Source: Mesobacterium_A sp034670065
Lineage (GTDB): Bacteria > Pseudomonadota > Alphaproteobacteria > Rhodobacterales > Rhodobacteraceae
Reading direction: 5' to 3'
Length of the DNA stretch: 64,000 nt
Assembly (NCBI GenBank): GCA_034670065.1
Contig: JAXMOG010000001.1
Location: 62,001 to 126,000, forward strand
This document shows positions 17,863 through 26,815 of this stretch, one piece after another; position 1 is the stretch's first letter, and each line of letters opens with the position of its first letter. The notes beneath the pieces were generated by a model, which was not told the origin of the DNA, made no database searches, and worked only from the letters and a program-made list of their open reading frames with translations. The position numbers were made by a program, and so were the translations under genes.

Positions 17863-19008
17863 CTAATTTCTTGTTAAAAGGGCAACAAAAAATCCATCGC
17901 CTTGGTCAGATGGAAGGAAACGATGCTGATCATCACATTTCCAACCGGCGTTTTCGGCTAGAAATTCGGCAATGATGGCTTCGTTTTCCTCTTTCAAGAC
18001 AGAGCATGTGGCGTAGGCCAGTGTCCCGTCCGGTGCGACCAGGGGGGCGGCCTGCTCCAAAATCCGTTTCTGGGTTTGGAACAATGCGCTTAGTGCTTCT
18101 GCCGTCAAAGACCATTTGCCTTCGGCAGCCCGTCGCCAAGTGCCGCTGCCCGAACAGGGTGCGTCACACAAAACCAAATCGTAAGGGCCGGTTGGAAGGG
18201 TTTTGATGCGGATATCCGCTTCCGCGCGTCTGGACCGCTCTGGCAGGTCTGTCATGCGCTGTGGAAAGGCATCATAGGCATCGACCGGGCCGCGAATTTG
18301 CGCGGCCATGGCCAGCGCCTTGCCGCCCCCGCCCGCACAATAATCCAACACGCGCATGCCCGGTGCCAAAGGCAATGAATCAACAATCGCCTGGCTGGAG
18401 GCATCCTGCAATTCGATCAATCCATCCCGAAACGCCGCGCCCTGCGCCACACGTCGCGGGCCTTCGGTGACACGCAGCGCGGTGGGCACGTTTGGATGAG
18501 CTTCTGTTTGCACACCGTCCAGCTGCAAGCTTTCCTGCGCCGTGGCCAGTGTGGCCTTGGCCGTGTTGACCCGCAAGAAAACTGGCGCCCGATTGCGCAA
18601 CGTGGCGCAGTAGCTGTCAAACGCATCTCCAAGACTGTCGCGCAGAGAAGCGATCAGGAACTCCGGCACATCCGGCTGGGCCGCCGCGTCGGCTGGCTGT
18701 TCCATTTCCTCGGCAGACAGCGCGTCTGGACCGTACCCATCGCCAGTAAAGATGGTTGCCGGATCAATGTCGTTCATCCGCAGCAGACCCAGAACCAAGG
18801 CGCGCCCATCATCGCCGCCACCAAAAGACTGACAGCTGTGCCGGGCACGGACCACGTCAAACACAATGTCCCGAACCGCAGCCCGGTCCTTGGATCCGGC
18901 ATAGCGCGCGCCGCGCGACCACCGAAGCAACGCTTGTTCGGTGGCCTGTCCGCTTTGGATGGTCTCCAAAACTTCGATCGCGGCCTGATGCCGTGCGGCC
19001 GGAGTCAC
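17863..19008 (-). CDS. RsmB/NOP-family RNA m5C methyltransferase
   Basis: SAM-dependent cytosine-5 RNA methyltransferase, probably acting on 16S rRNA. The 381-aa protein has the SAM loop DYCAGGGGK (222-230) and both catalytic cysteines of the family: Cys285 in DAPCSGSGTWRR and Cys335 in YATCSVL. The N-terminal NusB-like region is short. The start codon is GTG at 19008 with no clear RBS, so the start is less certain. It lies 78 bp downstream of guaB on the same strand. Confidence 0.85.
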   Translation of the reverse strand: MTPAARHQAAIEVLETIQSGQATEQALLRWSRGARYAGSKDRAAVRDIVFDVVRARHSCQSFGGGDDGRALVLGLLRMNDIDPATIFTGDGYGPDALSAEEMEQPADAAAQPDVPEFLIASLRDSLGDAFDSYCATLRNRAPVFLRVNTAKATLATAQESLQLDGVQTEAHPNVPTALRVTEGPRRVAQGAAFRDGLIELQDASSQAIVDSLPLAPGMRVLDYCAGGGGKALAMAAQIRGPVDAYDAFPQRMTDLPERSRRAEADIRIKTLPTGPYDLVLCDAPCSGSGTWRRAAEGKWSLTAEALSALFQTQKRILEQAAPLVAPDGTLAYATCSVLKEENEAIIAEFLAENAGWKCDDQHRFLPSDQGDGFFVALLTRN

Positions 19009-19086
19009 TGTACGGCCACGCGAACTGAGCCGCGTGATATGAGACGGTGTGACGTCATCTGCTTTTCGTCCTGTCTGCCTTTCGGC

Positions 19087-20535
19087 TTAACCAATCCGGT
19101 AATTCGGGGATTCCCGCGTGATCCGAACATCGTGCACATGGCTTTCTTTCAGCCCTGCGCCGGTAATACGGACAAATTGACAATTGTTCCGCATTTCTTC
19201 GATTGTGGCGCATCCAGTATAGCCCATAGCGGCACGTAGACCACCAACCAACTGGTGAACCACCGCGCCTGCTGACCCTTTATAAGGCACTTGGCCTTCG
19301 ATGCCTTCAGGCACCAGCTTGTCACTGGCAGCGTCTTTCTGGAAGTACCGGTCGGCAGAGCCACGCGCCATGGCGCCCAGACTGCCCATCCCGCGATAGG
19401 ATTTGAACGAACGTCCCTGATACAGGATCACTTCGCCTGGGCTTTCATCGGTTCCGGCAATCATGCTGCCAACCATGGCGCACGAGGCACCGGCGGCAAT
19501 CGCCTTGGCGAAATCACCCGAGAACTTGATGCCACCATCGGCAATCACGGGCACATCGCCTGCAGCCTTGGCGCAATCCAGAATGGCGGTCAGCTGTGGC
19601 ACACCCACGCCTGCAACCATACGTGTGGTACAGATGGACCCCGGACCGATACCAACCTTCACAGCGTCGGCACCGGCATCAATCAGGGCACGTGTGGCCT
19701 CACCCGTTGCGACGTTTCCTGCGATCACCTGAACTTCGTTGGAAAGGGTCTTGGCGCGGGTCACCGCATCCAAAACACCTTTGGAATGGCCGTGCGCTGT
19801 ATCGATGACCACAATGTCAACGCCCGCTGCGATCAGCATTTCGGTGCGCTCAAAACCGGAATCGCCGACCGAGGTGGCCGCGGCAACCCGCAGACGGCCA
19901 AGGCTGTCTTTGCAGGCTTCGGGGTTCAGAACGGCTCTTTCCGTGTCTTTTAGCGTCAGCAAACCGGTCAGCTTGCCCTTGCCATCATGCACCAGCAGCT
20001 TTTCGATGCGGCGCGCTCTCATCAGAGATTTGGCTTCTTCCAGATCGGCGGGTTCTGCCAACATGGCCAGGTTTTCGCTGGTCATCATTGCGTGAACCGG
20101 GGTGTCGTCTGACTGGGCAAAACGCATGTCACGATTGGTCAATATGCCAACGACATGGTTGTTGTCGTCAATCACCGGGAAGCCGGTAAAGTTATACCGT
20201 TCCATGACCTTCTTGGCGTCTGCCAGGGTCTGGTTGGCTTTCAGCGTAACGGGGCTATAGACGATGCCCGATTCAAACCGTTTGACCCGCCGCACTTCTT
20301 GCGATTGCGCTTCGGCATCCAGGTTTTTGTGAATCACGCCAATCCCGCCTGCCTGCGCCATCGTAATGGCCATGCGGCTCTCAGTGACCGTATCCATGGC
20401 CGAGCTGAGCAAAGGGATGTTCAAATCTATGGTCTTCGTCACGCGCGTACGTGTATCGGCCGTGCTGGGCAGAACGCTGGATGCGGCTGGCACCAGAAGC
20501 ACATCGTCGAAGGTTAGCGCCTCTCGAATCTCCAT
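19087..20535 (-). CDS. guaB: IMP dehydrogenase
   Basis: Oxidises IMP to XMP with NAD, the committed step of GMP synthesis. The 482-aa protein has a TIM barrel split by two CBS domains (about 92-205). The catalytic Cys302 lies in GPGSICTTR, and the flap/finger region ends with MRNNCQFVRITGAGLKESHVHDV. A strong RBS (AAGGAG) precedes the ATG. It diverges from an agmatinase-like gene. Confidence 0.96.
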   Translation of the reverse strand: MEIREALTFDDVLLVPAASSVLPSTADTRTRVTKTIDLNIPLLSSAMDTVTESRMAITMAQAGGIGVIHKNLDAEAQSQEVRRVKRFESGIVYSPVTLKANQTLADAKKVMERYNFTGFPVIDDNNHVVGILTNRDMRFAQSDDTPVHAMMTSENLAMLAEPADLEEAKSLMRARRIEKLLVHDGKGKLTGLLTLKDTERAVLNPEACKDSLGRLRVAAATSVGDSGFERTEMLIAAGVDIVVIDTAHGHSKGVLDAVTRAKTLSNEVQVIAGNVATGEATRALIDAGADAVKVGIGPGSICTTRMVAGVGVPQLTAILDCAKAAGDVPVIADGGIKFSGDFAKAIAAGASCAMVGSMIAGTDESPGEVILYQGRSFKSYRGMGSLGAMARGSADRYFQKDAASDKLVPEGIEGQVPYKGSAGAVVHQLVGGLRAAMGYTGCATIEEMRNNCQFVRITGAGLKESHVHDVRITRESPNYRIG

Positions 20536-20643
20536 CGGGGACTCCTTTCCGGGGAGGGTTCGTTTGGCGCTTCCCTATTGCATGGCTTTTGACAAAGGGA
20601 AACCCCTATTGCGCAGATGCGGCATCGCCGTCAGTGTATTGTC

Positions 20644-21597
20644 ATGACACATGGATATGACTCTGGCCGGTTGAACCTGCCCTTCACTGGCATCTGTACC
20701 TTTGCCAAATCTCCGTATCAGTCTGATTGGGGCGCGATCAGCGCAGATGCGGCCATTATGGGCGCTCCGTTTGATGCCGGAACCCAATGGCGCGCCGGGG
20801 CGCGGTTTGGGCCACGTGCGGTGCGTGATGCGTCTACCTTGTTCTCTTTCGGCCATGCCGGGGCCTATGACCACGAGGACGACGCCACCTACCTGCCCGC
20901 CTCTGTGCGACTGACGGATATTGGGGATGCAGATATCATCCACACCGATACCGAATCCAGCCATGCCAATATCGAAACGGGGGTGCGCGCGATCTTGGCG
21001 TCCGGGGCGCTGCCTGTGGTGATTGGTGGGGATCATTCGGTGAATATTCCGTGTATCCGCGCCTTTGACGATCAGGGTGATTTCCATGTTCTGCAAATCG
21101 ATGCGCATCTGGATTTTGTGGATGAACGGCACGGGGTGCGGCATGGTCACGGCAACCCAATGCGCCGGGCGGCCGAACAGCCCTATGTCACGGGGTTAAC
21201 GCAGGTCGGCATTCGCAATGTCAGTTCGACCGCGCGGGAAGGCTATGAAGATGCGCGCCGTATGGGGTCTGACATTCTGTCTGTGCGCCAAGTGCGGTCC
21301 TTGGGGGCCAAAGCCACGGCTGACCGCATTCCCAAAGGTGCACGGGTCTACATCACTTTGGATATTGATGCCTTTTGTCCGTCGATCGCACCGGGTACCG
21401 GCACGCCCAGTCATGGCGGGTTCTTGTACTACGATGTGTTGGAGCTGTTACAGCAGGTGGCCCGCGATCATGAGGTGATCGGTATCGACCTTGTAGAGGT
21501 GGCGCCAGACTACGACCCCTCTGGCAGCACGCAAATACTGGCGGCTCAGGTGTTAATGAACTTGCTGGGGTTCATCTTTCACGCGCGGGGGCATTGA
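20644..21597 (+). CDS. Agmatinase-family ureohydrolase (first copy)
   Basis: A binuclear manganese ureohydrolase of 317 aa, starting at the ATG at 20644. Metal ligands are visible: His131 in GGDHSVN, Asp153/His155/Asp157 in DAHLDFVD, and the aspartates of LDIDAFCPS. Family members cleave agmatine or related guanidino compounds to urea. A second, clearly different agmatinase-type gene lies at 54885-55856, so the two may differ in substrate; guanidinobutyrate or similar is possible here. No strong RBS is seen. Confidence 0.8.
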   Translation: MTHGYDSGRLNLPFTGICTFAKSPYQSDWGAISADAAIMGAPFDAGTQWRAGARFGPRAVRDASTLFSFGHAGAYDHEDDATYLPASVRLTDIGDADIIHTDTESSHANIETGVRAILASGALPVVIGGDHSVNIPCIRAFDDQGDFHVLQIDAHLDFVDERHGVRHGHGNPMRRAAEQPYVTGLTQVGIRNVSSTAREGYEDARRMGSDILSVRQVRSLGAKATADRIPKGARVYITLDIDAFCPSIAPGTGTPSHGGFLYYDVLELLQQVARDHEVIGIDLVEVAPDYDPSGSTQILAAQVLMNLLGFIFHARGH

Positions 21598-21677
21598 GGC
21601 GGCGGTTTCTTCGACGCAATACTGTACGACGGCACCCAACCAGCGTTCGCCGGACTGTGGCGCTGGTAAGGGTTGCT

Positions 21678-22205
21678 TTAGATCACCAGACCAAAAACAT
21701 CGTTGGAGTGACAGGAGAGCTCTGCGATCCGTTCAAAGCCTGCTTTTCGCAGAACACGGGCCGAGGCCATGTTCTGGGTTTCAACACCACCAATCAGGCG
21801 CACCGAATGCCCCCTGCCCTTGGTCCAGTCAACCAGCCCGGTCACAAGTTCGGTCGCATAGCCTTTGCCCCAACAGTGTTCGGAAAACAGGTATCCGATA
21901 TGGATGTCAGGTCGGGTCGCGTCCTCTGAAAACTCTGCCAGTATCAGCAGGCCCAGTAAATTTGCGCTGGTTCGATCACGAATTGTCATGACAGCGCTTT
22001 CTGCGGCGCGGTCTGAAATCCATTGATCAATCGCGTCAGGGTGATCAGTCAGCTGTAGCGGTTCAGGCAAGTGGCGCAACACGGGTTGGGTCAAAAGCGT
22101 TTCCAGCTCAACACTCAGCTTTTTGCGGGCGGACGCATCGTTGATGCTGTTGCTCCAGTTTGCGGTGGTCATACGTTCGGTTTGAAACGTGTCCTCGGGC
22201 AACAT
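21678..22205 (-). CDS. GNAT-family N-acetyltransferase (RimJ-like)
   Basis: A 175-aa acetyltransferase of the RimJ/RimL type. It begins with FQTERMTTANWS, has the beta-strand region IHIGYLFSEHCWGKGYATEL with the acetyl-CoA loop (WGKGYA), and ends with NMASARVLRKAGFERI. The acetylated target is unknown. An RBS (GAGGAA) lies 10 bases before the ATG. It is convergent with the agmatinase-like gene and divergent from the long leader region of the next gene. Confidence 0.8.
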   Translation of the reverse strand: MLPEDTFQTERMTTANWSNSINDASARKKLSVELETLLTQPVLRHLPEPLQLTDHPDAIDQWISDRAAESAVMTIRDRTSANLLGLLILAEFSEDATRPDIHIGYLFSEHCWGKGYATELVTGLVDWTKGRGHSVRLIGGVETQNMASARVLRKAGFERIAELSCHSNDVFGLVI

Positions 22206-22412
22206 GGGTCAGGTTCCTCAGATCATGTGGCATCCCCCTTGCAGTTCGGGCAATGCCGCGGCGCTGGTATGGGCGACGCATGTGAAGACTCAAGGCCCTC
22301 TGCTCCAATGTTTCAAGGGTGATCCTGCGGTTTGGCAGATATGCCGCATGTCAGATACGGGCATCAAAATCCGCTGATCCGGTATATGGCAATCGCGCAG
22401 ACGGTAACTGGA

Positions 22413-22460
22413 GGTACAGATACACGGGGGGAAGAAACAGGCCGTGAAATGTGCGACCGT
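22413..22460 (+). repeat. Leader repeat unit 1
   Basis: GGTACAG at 22413-22419 and TGCGACCGT at 22452-22460, with start positions 39 bases apart. The second motif is followed by n3-GC-n3-AAGCA, and this downstream similarity is shared with unit 2. Confidence 0.5.
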
Positions 22461-22506
22461 AGAGCAATAAGCACTGTCGCGCATAAGGGTGGAGGAATAA
22501 CCCCCT

Positions 22507-22560
22507 GTGAGCGCTGGGCCTCAGGGGGCCGCAAATGGAAAGACCCTGGACGTCGCATAG
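22507..22560 (+). CDS. Possible 17-aa leader peptide
   Basis: A GTG start at 22507 is preceded by a very good RBS (GGAGGAA, 22491-22497, 9-base spacing) and opens a 17-codon frame, MSAGPQGAANGKTLDVA, ending in TAG at 22558. The start codon sits in a predicted 7-bp hairpin (22501-22528). It could be a regulatory leader peptide for the downstream gene, or chance. No amino acid is enriched in the way of a classical attenuator peptide. Confidence 0.3.
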   Translation: MSAGPQGAANGKTLDVA

Positions 22561-22607
22561 GTACAGTCGGACATACTGGCGTTCGTTTTGGCCTATCCTG
22601 CGACCGT
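22560..22607 (+). repeat. Leader repeat unit 2
   Basis: Second copy of GGTACAG (22560-22566) and TGCGACCGT (22599-22607), again offset by 39 bases and displaced 147 bases from unit 1. Sequence between the motifs is diverged apart from a shared GGCC. Confidence 0.5.
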
Positions 22608-22746
22608 GTTGCGCAAAGCAGATTGAATATCTCAACACAAAGTGCCTGAGGTCGCAGAAAAGCACGAACTTGACGCGGCAGCCCCTTTTCCTTCGGCGGG
22701 CACGCGATATGTTGCCGGTCGAAACGCGCAAAAAGGCCAAATCAAA

Positions 22747-24783
22747 ATGAGCAGCGATCCCCTAGTCGTTTTTACCCCTTCGGGCAAACGCGGACGATTC
22801 CCCATCGGCACCCCAATTTTGACAGCGGCCCGTCAATTGGGCGTTGATCTGGATTCCGTCTGTGGCGGGCGTGGTATCTGTTCGAAATGCCAGATCACGC
22901 CGTCTTATGGTGAATTCTCCAAACACGGCGTGACGGTGCAAGATGATGCGCTGTCAGAGTGGAATGCGGTCGAAGCGCGCTACGACAAAGTGCGTGGTCT
23001 GAAACCGGGGCGGCGTTTGGGCTGTCAGGCCAGCGTCCAAGGGGATGTGGTGATCGACGTGCCACCGGAAAGCCAAGTGCACCGGCAAGTCGTGCGCAAG
23101 GCTGCAAGCGCGCGCGTCATTCAGATGGACCCGGCAACCCGGCTGTATTTCATCGAAGTTGATCAGCCCGATATGCATGAACCCACGGGGGACTTGGAAC
23201 GTGTTTGCCGTGCGCTGGGCGCGCAATGGGATATACAAGACGTGCAGGCCGACTTTTCGGTTATGGGCAGCCTTCAGCAAGTTCTGCGCAAGGGGGACTG
23301 GAAGATCACTGTTGCACTGCATCGGGATCACCAAGGTGGCCCGGCACGTATTGTGGCGGCTTGGCCCGGTCTGCACGAGGCAGGAATTTTCGGTTTGGCC
23401 ATTGATCTGGGCTCGACCACCATCGCGGCCCATCTCACAGATTTGGATACGGGGGCTGTTGTGGCCTCTTCGGGTATCATGAATCCGCAAATCCGGTTTG
23501 GCGAAGACCTGATGAGCCGAGTGTCATACGCCATGATGAATCCGGGTGGCGATGCCGAGATGACCAGCGCCGTACGGGACGCATTGAACAGCCTGTTTAC
23601 CGAGATTGCCGCCGAAGCACAGATTGATCCGGCGCTGATATTGGAGGCTGTCTTTGTCTGTAATCCTGTAATGCATCATTTGTTGCTGGGGATTGATCCG
23701 GTGGAGCTGGGCCAAGCGCCCTTTGCGCTGGCCACTTCCGACAGCCTGTCCATGCCCGCCGAACGTTTGGCGCTGACCGCGCTACCGGCTGCGGCGCAGA
23801 TCTATATCTTGCCATGTATCGCGGGCCATGTGGGGGCCGATGCCGCCGCCGTGGCCTTGTCTGAAGAACCGGGCAAGGCTGAAGAGATGACGCTGGTTAT
23901 CGACGTGGGCACAAATGCGGAAATCCTGTTGGGTGACACCAGTGGCGTTTTGGCCTGTTCCTCGCCCACGGGTCCGGCATTTGAAGGTGCGCAGATCAGT
24001 TCTGGTCAGCGTGCGGCCCCTGGCGCGATTGAGGCGATCCGCATTGATCCGGAAACCAAAACGCCCCGGTTCCGGGTTATTGGATCTGACCTGTGGTCCG
24101 ACGAAGACGGGTTTGAGCAAGCAACAGCGGCAACAGGCATCACCGGCATCTGTGGCTCTGGTATTATCGAAGCCGTGGCTGAAATGCGGTCGGCCGGAAT
24201 CTTGGACACCTCTGGTCTTATTGGCGGGCCTGAACAAGTGGGCACACCGCGTTGTGAGGTGGACGGCCGCACACATGCTTATCTTATCTACGACGGAACT
24301 GCCGATGGTGGTCCCCGGATCACGGTGACCCAAGGCGATATTCGTGCGATCCAACTGGCGAAATCGGCGCTTTATGCCGGGGCGCGGTTGTTGATGGATG
24401 AACGTGGTGTGGACAAGGTGGACCGTGTTGTGCTGGCCGGTGCCTTTGGCGCCCATATCTCGCCCTTGCATGCGATGATCCTTGGGATGATCCCGGACGT
24501 TCCATTGGAAAAGGTCACAAGTGCTGGAAATGCCGCCGGCACTGGTGCGCGGATTGCCTTGTGCAATGTGGCCGCGCGCGCCGAGATTGAACGCGTGGTG
24601 CGCGAGATCACAAAGGTGGAGACGGCGATCGAGCCACGTTTTCAGGAACATTTCGTCGCCGCCAATGCCATTCCGCATGCCGTTGATACTTTCCCGGAAC
24701 TGGCGAAGCTGGTCAGCTTGCCAGATGTCAGTTTCAACACGGGCGGAGATCGCCAGGGCGGCCGCCGTCGCCGTAGAAAGTAA
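22747..24783 (+). CDS. Ferredoxin/ASKHA protein (DUF4445), corrinoid-activation type
   Basis: A 678-aa protein starting at the ATG at 22747. The N terminus is a plant-type 2Fe-2S domain (Cys39, Cys45, Cys48 in CGGRGICSKC, and Cys93). The rest is an ASKHA ATPase-like fold with DLGSTTIAAHL (around 216), DVGTNAEILLG and GGFGxH-type AGAFGAH loops. The architecture is that of reductive activators of corrinoid proteins (RamA-like), which restore inactive cob(II)alamin during methyl transfer. In roseobacters relatives often sit near methyltransferases, but none is present here. The long structured leader suggests dedicated regulation. Confidence 0.78.
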   Translation: MSSDPLVVFTPSGKRGRFPIGTPILTAARQLGVDLDSVCGGRGICSKCQITPSYGEFSKHGVTVQDDALSEWNAVEARYDKVRGLKPGRRLGCQASVQGDVVIDVPPESQVHRQVVRKAASARVIQMDPATRLYFIEVDQPDMHEPTGDLERVCRALGAQWDIQDVQADFSVMGSLQQVLRKGDWKITVALHRDHQGGPARIVAAWPGLHEAGIFGLAIDLGSTTIAAHLTDLDTGAVVASSGIMNPQIRFGEDLMSRVSYAMMNPGGDAEMTSAVRDALNSLFTEIAAEAQIDPALILEAVFVCNPVMHHLLLGIDPVELGQAPFALATSDSLSMPAERLALTALPAAAQIYILPCIAGHVGADAAAVALSEEPGKAEEMTLVIDVGTNAEILLGDTSGVLACSSPTGPAFEGAQISSGQRAAPGAIEAIRIDPETKTPRFRVIGSDLWSDEDGFEQATAATGITGICGSGIIEAVAEMRSAGILDTSGLIGGPEQVGTPRCEVDGRTHAYLIYDGTADGGPRITVTQGDIRAIQLAKSALYAGARLLMDERGVDKVDRVVLAGAFGAHISPLHAMILGMIPDVPLEKVTSAGNAAGTGARIALCNVAARAEIERVVREITKVETAIEPRFQEHFVAANAIPHAVDTFPELAKLVSLPDVSFNTGGDRQGGRRRRRK

Positions 24784-24859
24784 GCGGAACCCCAGTTGTT
24801 TCACGAAACTCCTTCGGCACGGCGCTGGGCGGCGACGTGCCGGGGCGCGGTGCTGGGAG

Positions 24860-26032
24860 CTAGTGCCGGGTTTTCCCTTCGGCAAGGCCATCTAAAACGG
24901 CTTGCGCTGCCCGCAGGCCGGGGGGCGGCCCACCTGCCCCCAAACGCTGCATCGTTATCTGCATCGCCTCTGTCTGGGCGTCTGGCAGGTTCAGAACGCG
25001 GCTGATTGCCGGGGCAATCAGCTCGGGCCGGCATTTGGCACCAATAAATTCGGGCACGGTGCGTGTTTCGGCAACCAAATTGACCAAAGTGACGGTGTCG
25101 ACCTTTAGCATCCGGGCAATGATCTGACGAGACACCCAGCTCATGTCATAAGCGATGGCCATTGGCGTGCCCGCCGCCGCCAATTCCAGCGACACAGTGC
25201 CAGATGCGGCCAACGCCACATCCGCGGCAGCAAATGCGGCGCGTTTTTCTGCGGCAAAGGCTTCGGGCGTCAGACCGTGTGGATCAACGATCAGCGGAGC
25301 AATCGGCCAATCGTCGACCTGTTCCTTGACCATGGAGGCAACCGGCCCTGCAGCGACAATGGCGAAACGCAGATCAGGATGGCGCGCGGCCAGCAACCCC
25401 GTGACCTGACCAAAAACCGGGGCCAGGCGCGCAACCTCACCTTTACGCGATCCGGGCAAGATCAACATCATGGGGGCCGTTCCAACACCATGCCGCTGAC
25501 GGAAGGCCTGCACCTCGTCCGGGCTGGCCTGCTTTTCTGTGGTTACCGGATGGCCCACAAAATCACAGCGCATTCCGGCGGCTTCCATATAGGGCGGCTC
25601 AAACGGGAAAAGCGCCAAAACCTGATCGATATGCGCTGCCATCTTTTCGGCCCGACCAGGGCGCCAAGCCCACACTGTGGGAGCAACGTAATGGACAGTA
25701 CGTATGTCACTGGCGGCCTTGACCAAACGCGCAACCCGCAGTGAAAAATCGGGTAAATCCACAGTGATCAAAACATCTGGTTTGGCGGCGATTACAGCTT
25801 CAGCTGTTTGACGAATTCTTTTCTTTAGGTGGTTGTAATGGCTAATTATTTCCGCAATTCCCATGACGGAAATTTCATCCATTGGAAACAGGCTGCTCAT
25901 CCCTTCGGCCAGCATCTTTTCGCCGCCAACGCCGCTAAACTCTACATTGCCAGCAAGCTGTTTCAGACCTTGCATCAAGGCCGCGCCCAGCCTGTCGCCC
26001 GACGGTTCGCCCGCTAAAATGAAGACCTTCAT
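24860..26032 (-). CDS. lpxB: Lipid-A-disaccharide synthase
   Basis: Joins UDP-2,3-diacylglucosamine and 2,3-diacylglucosamine-1-phosphate into the lipid A disaccharide at the inner-membrane face. The 390-aa protein starts at the ATG at 26032 (MKVFILAGEPSGDRLGA), the conserved GT19 N terminus. The segments LPDFSLRVARLVK, VAPTVWAWRPGRAEKMA and LPGSRKGEV are all family hallmarks. It overlaps the lpxI stop by one base (TGATG) and is the last gene of the lipid A block. Confidence 0.95.
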   Translation of the reverse strand: MKVFILAGEPSGDRLGAALMQGLKQLAGNVEFSGVGGEKMLAEGMSSLFPMDEISVMGIAEIISHYNHLKKRIRQTAEAVIAAKPDVLITVDLPDFSLRVARLVKAASDIRTVHYVAPTVWAWRPGRAEKMAAHIDQVLALFPFEPPYMEAAGMRCDFVGHPVTTEKQASPDEVQAFRQRHGVGTAPMMLILPGSRKGEVARLAPVFGQVTGLLAARHPDLRFAIVAAGPVASMVKEQVDDWPIAPLIVDPHGLTPEAFAAEKRAAFAAADVALAASGTVSLELAAAGTPMAIAYDMSWVSRQIIARMLKVDTVTLVNLVAETRTVPEFIGAKCRPELIAPAISRVLNLPDAQTEAMQITMQRLGAGGPPPGLRAAQAVLDGLAEGKTRH

Positions 26033-26811
26033 CAGGCTGCCCTTTCGCGGACCCACAGAACCATGCCGTGGGTATCCAGTATGTTGATGACTGTGGGCAG
26101 GTCCAGAACCATGACACCTCCCGCTTCGATGATCAGACCGTTCAAACCAGCGCGGGCAGCGGCGCGGGCGGTGTCGGGTCCGATGGTTGGTAGATCGGCG
26201 CGGCGGTCCTGGCCGGGCTTGGGGGCTTTGTACAGCCAGCCAGGCCCGGAAGAGCCGTTGATCAGGGCATCTGTGCCCGCATCCGTTTCTGTGGCCAGAA
26301 CCTCTCCGGCATTGACGATACAGGCCTGTCCCAGATCTGCGGCGCCCATATTGGCAATCGCGGCATCACCCGCCAACGCAGCGGCTTGCGCGCTGTCATC
26401 TGGCTGGGCCTTGGTCAGAACCCCTGTGGGTGGCACAAGCCCCGGTGCGGCCTGATGGGCGGCCAGAACGGAAAACCCGGCTTCTTCAAACAAGGTGATC
26501 ACCACGCGCAGCGCCCCGTCATCCCCCATGGTCAGAGCTTGCATCAACCGTGGCACCAATGGTGCTGTGGCACTGTCAATCGCAGCGGGGTCCACCTGTG
26601 GGCGACGGATATGCCCACACAAGCACAGCGTGGTCACGCCACGCGCTGCCAAATCGGCCATTGCGGTGCCCAAGGTTTCGATTTGGAATGTCCCGTCGGC
26701 TGTTAGCCCGTCAGGCGCAAAGCCCTGAACCGCCCAGATAAGGGGCGGCTTGGCCTGTGCCTCTGCTACAGCCTTGGGCAATGCTCCCTGCCCCGCGATC
26801 AGCGCCAACAT
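26032..26811 (-). CDS. lpxI: UDP-2,3-diacylglucosamine pyrophosphatase LpxI
   Basis: Hydrolyses UDP-2,3-diacylglucosamine to lipid X in organisms that lack LpxH. The 259-aa DUF1009-family protein shows IAGQGALPKAVAEAQ at the N terminus, GDDGALR in the middle, and the C-terminal VLDLPTVINILDTHGM. Its place between lpxA and lpxB is the standard alphaproteobacterial arrangement. Confidence 0.92.
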   Translation of the reverse strand: MLALIAGQGALPKAVAEAQAKPPLIWAVQGFAPDGLTADGTFQIETLGTAMADLAARGVTTLCLCGHIRRPQVDPAAIDSATAPLVPRLMQALTMGDDGALRVVITLFEEAGFSVLAAHQAAPGLVPPTGVLTKAQPDDSAQAAALAGDAAIANMGAADLGQACIVNAGEVLATETDAGTDALINGSSGPGWLYKAPKPGQDRRADLPTIGPDTARAAARAGLNGLIIEAGGVMVLDLPTVINILDTHGMVLWVRERAA

Positions 26812-26815
26812 CGGT

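Larger units (their letters stand above)
22206..22746 (+). other. 541-bp gene-free leader of the ferredoxin/ASKHA gene
   Basis: This is the longest gene-free stretch in the window, with several features of a structured leader. GGTACAG and TGCGACCGT recur as a pair at identical 39-base offset (22413/22452 and 22560/22599). A 9-bp stem ATGTGCGAC / GTCGCGCAT (one G-T pair) lies at 22450-22484. A 7-bp stem CCCCCTG / CAGGGGG lies at 22501-22528. A 17-codon leader-like ORF is at 22507-22560. I found no cobalamin, SAM or glycine riboswitch signature. Open frames on both strands do not look protein-like. Confidence 0.5.

Noticed and set aside
22332..22649. 105-aa plus-strand frame in the leader region
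   Set aside because: No RBS, no domain and biased composition (Gly/Arg); it overlaps the predicted RNA stems and the repeat pair.
22381..22746. Cobalamin, SAM or glycine riboswitch, RNase P, SRP RNA or 6S RNA
   Set aside because: The conserved cores I know for riboswitches, RNase P and SRP RNA were looked for and not found. 6S RNA has too little primary-sequence signal to exclude by eye; a covariance-model search would decide.
23782..24891. 369-aa minus-strand frame opposite the ferredoxin/ASKHA gene
   Set aside because: It runs fully antisense to a protein with clear domains. Its composition is Arg/His-rich and no motif is visible.
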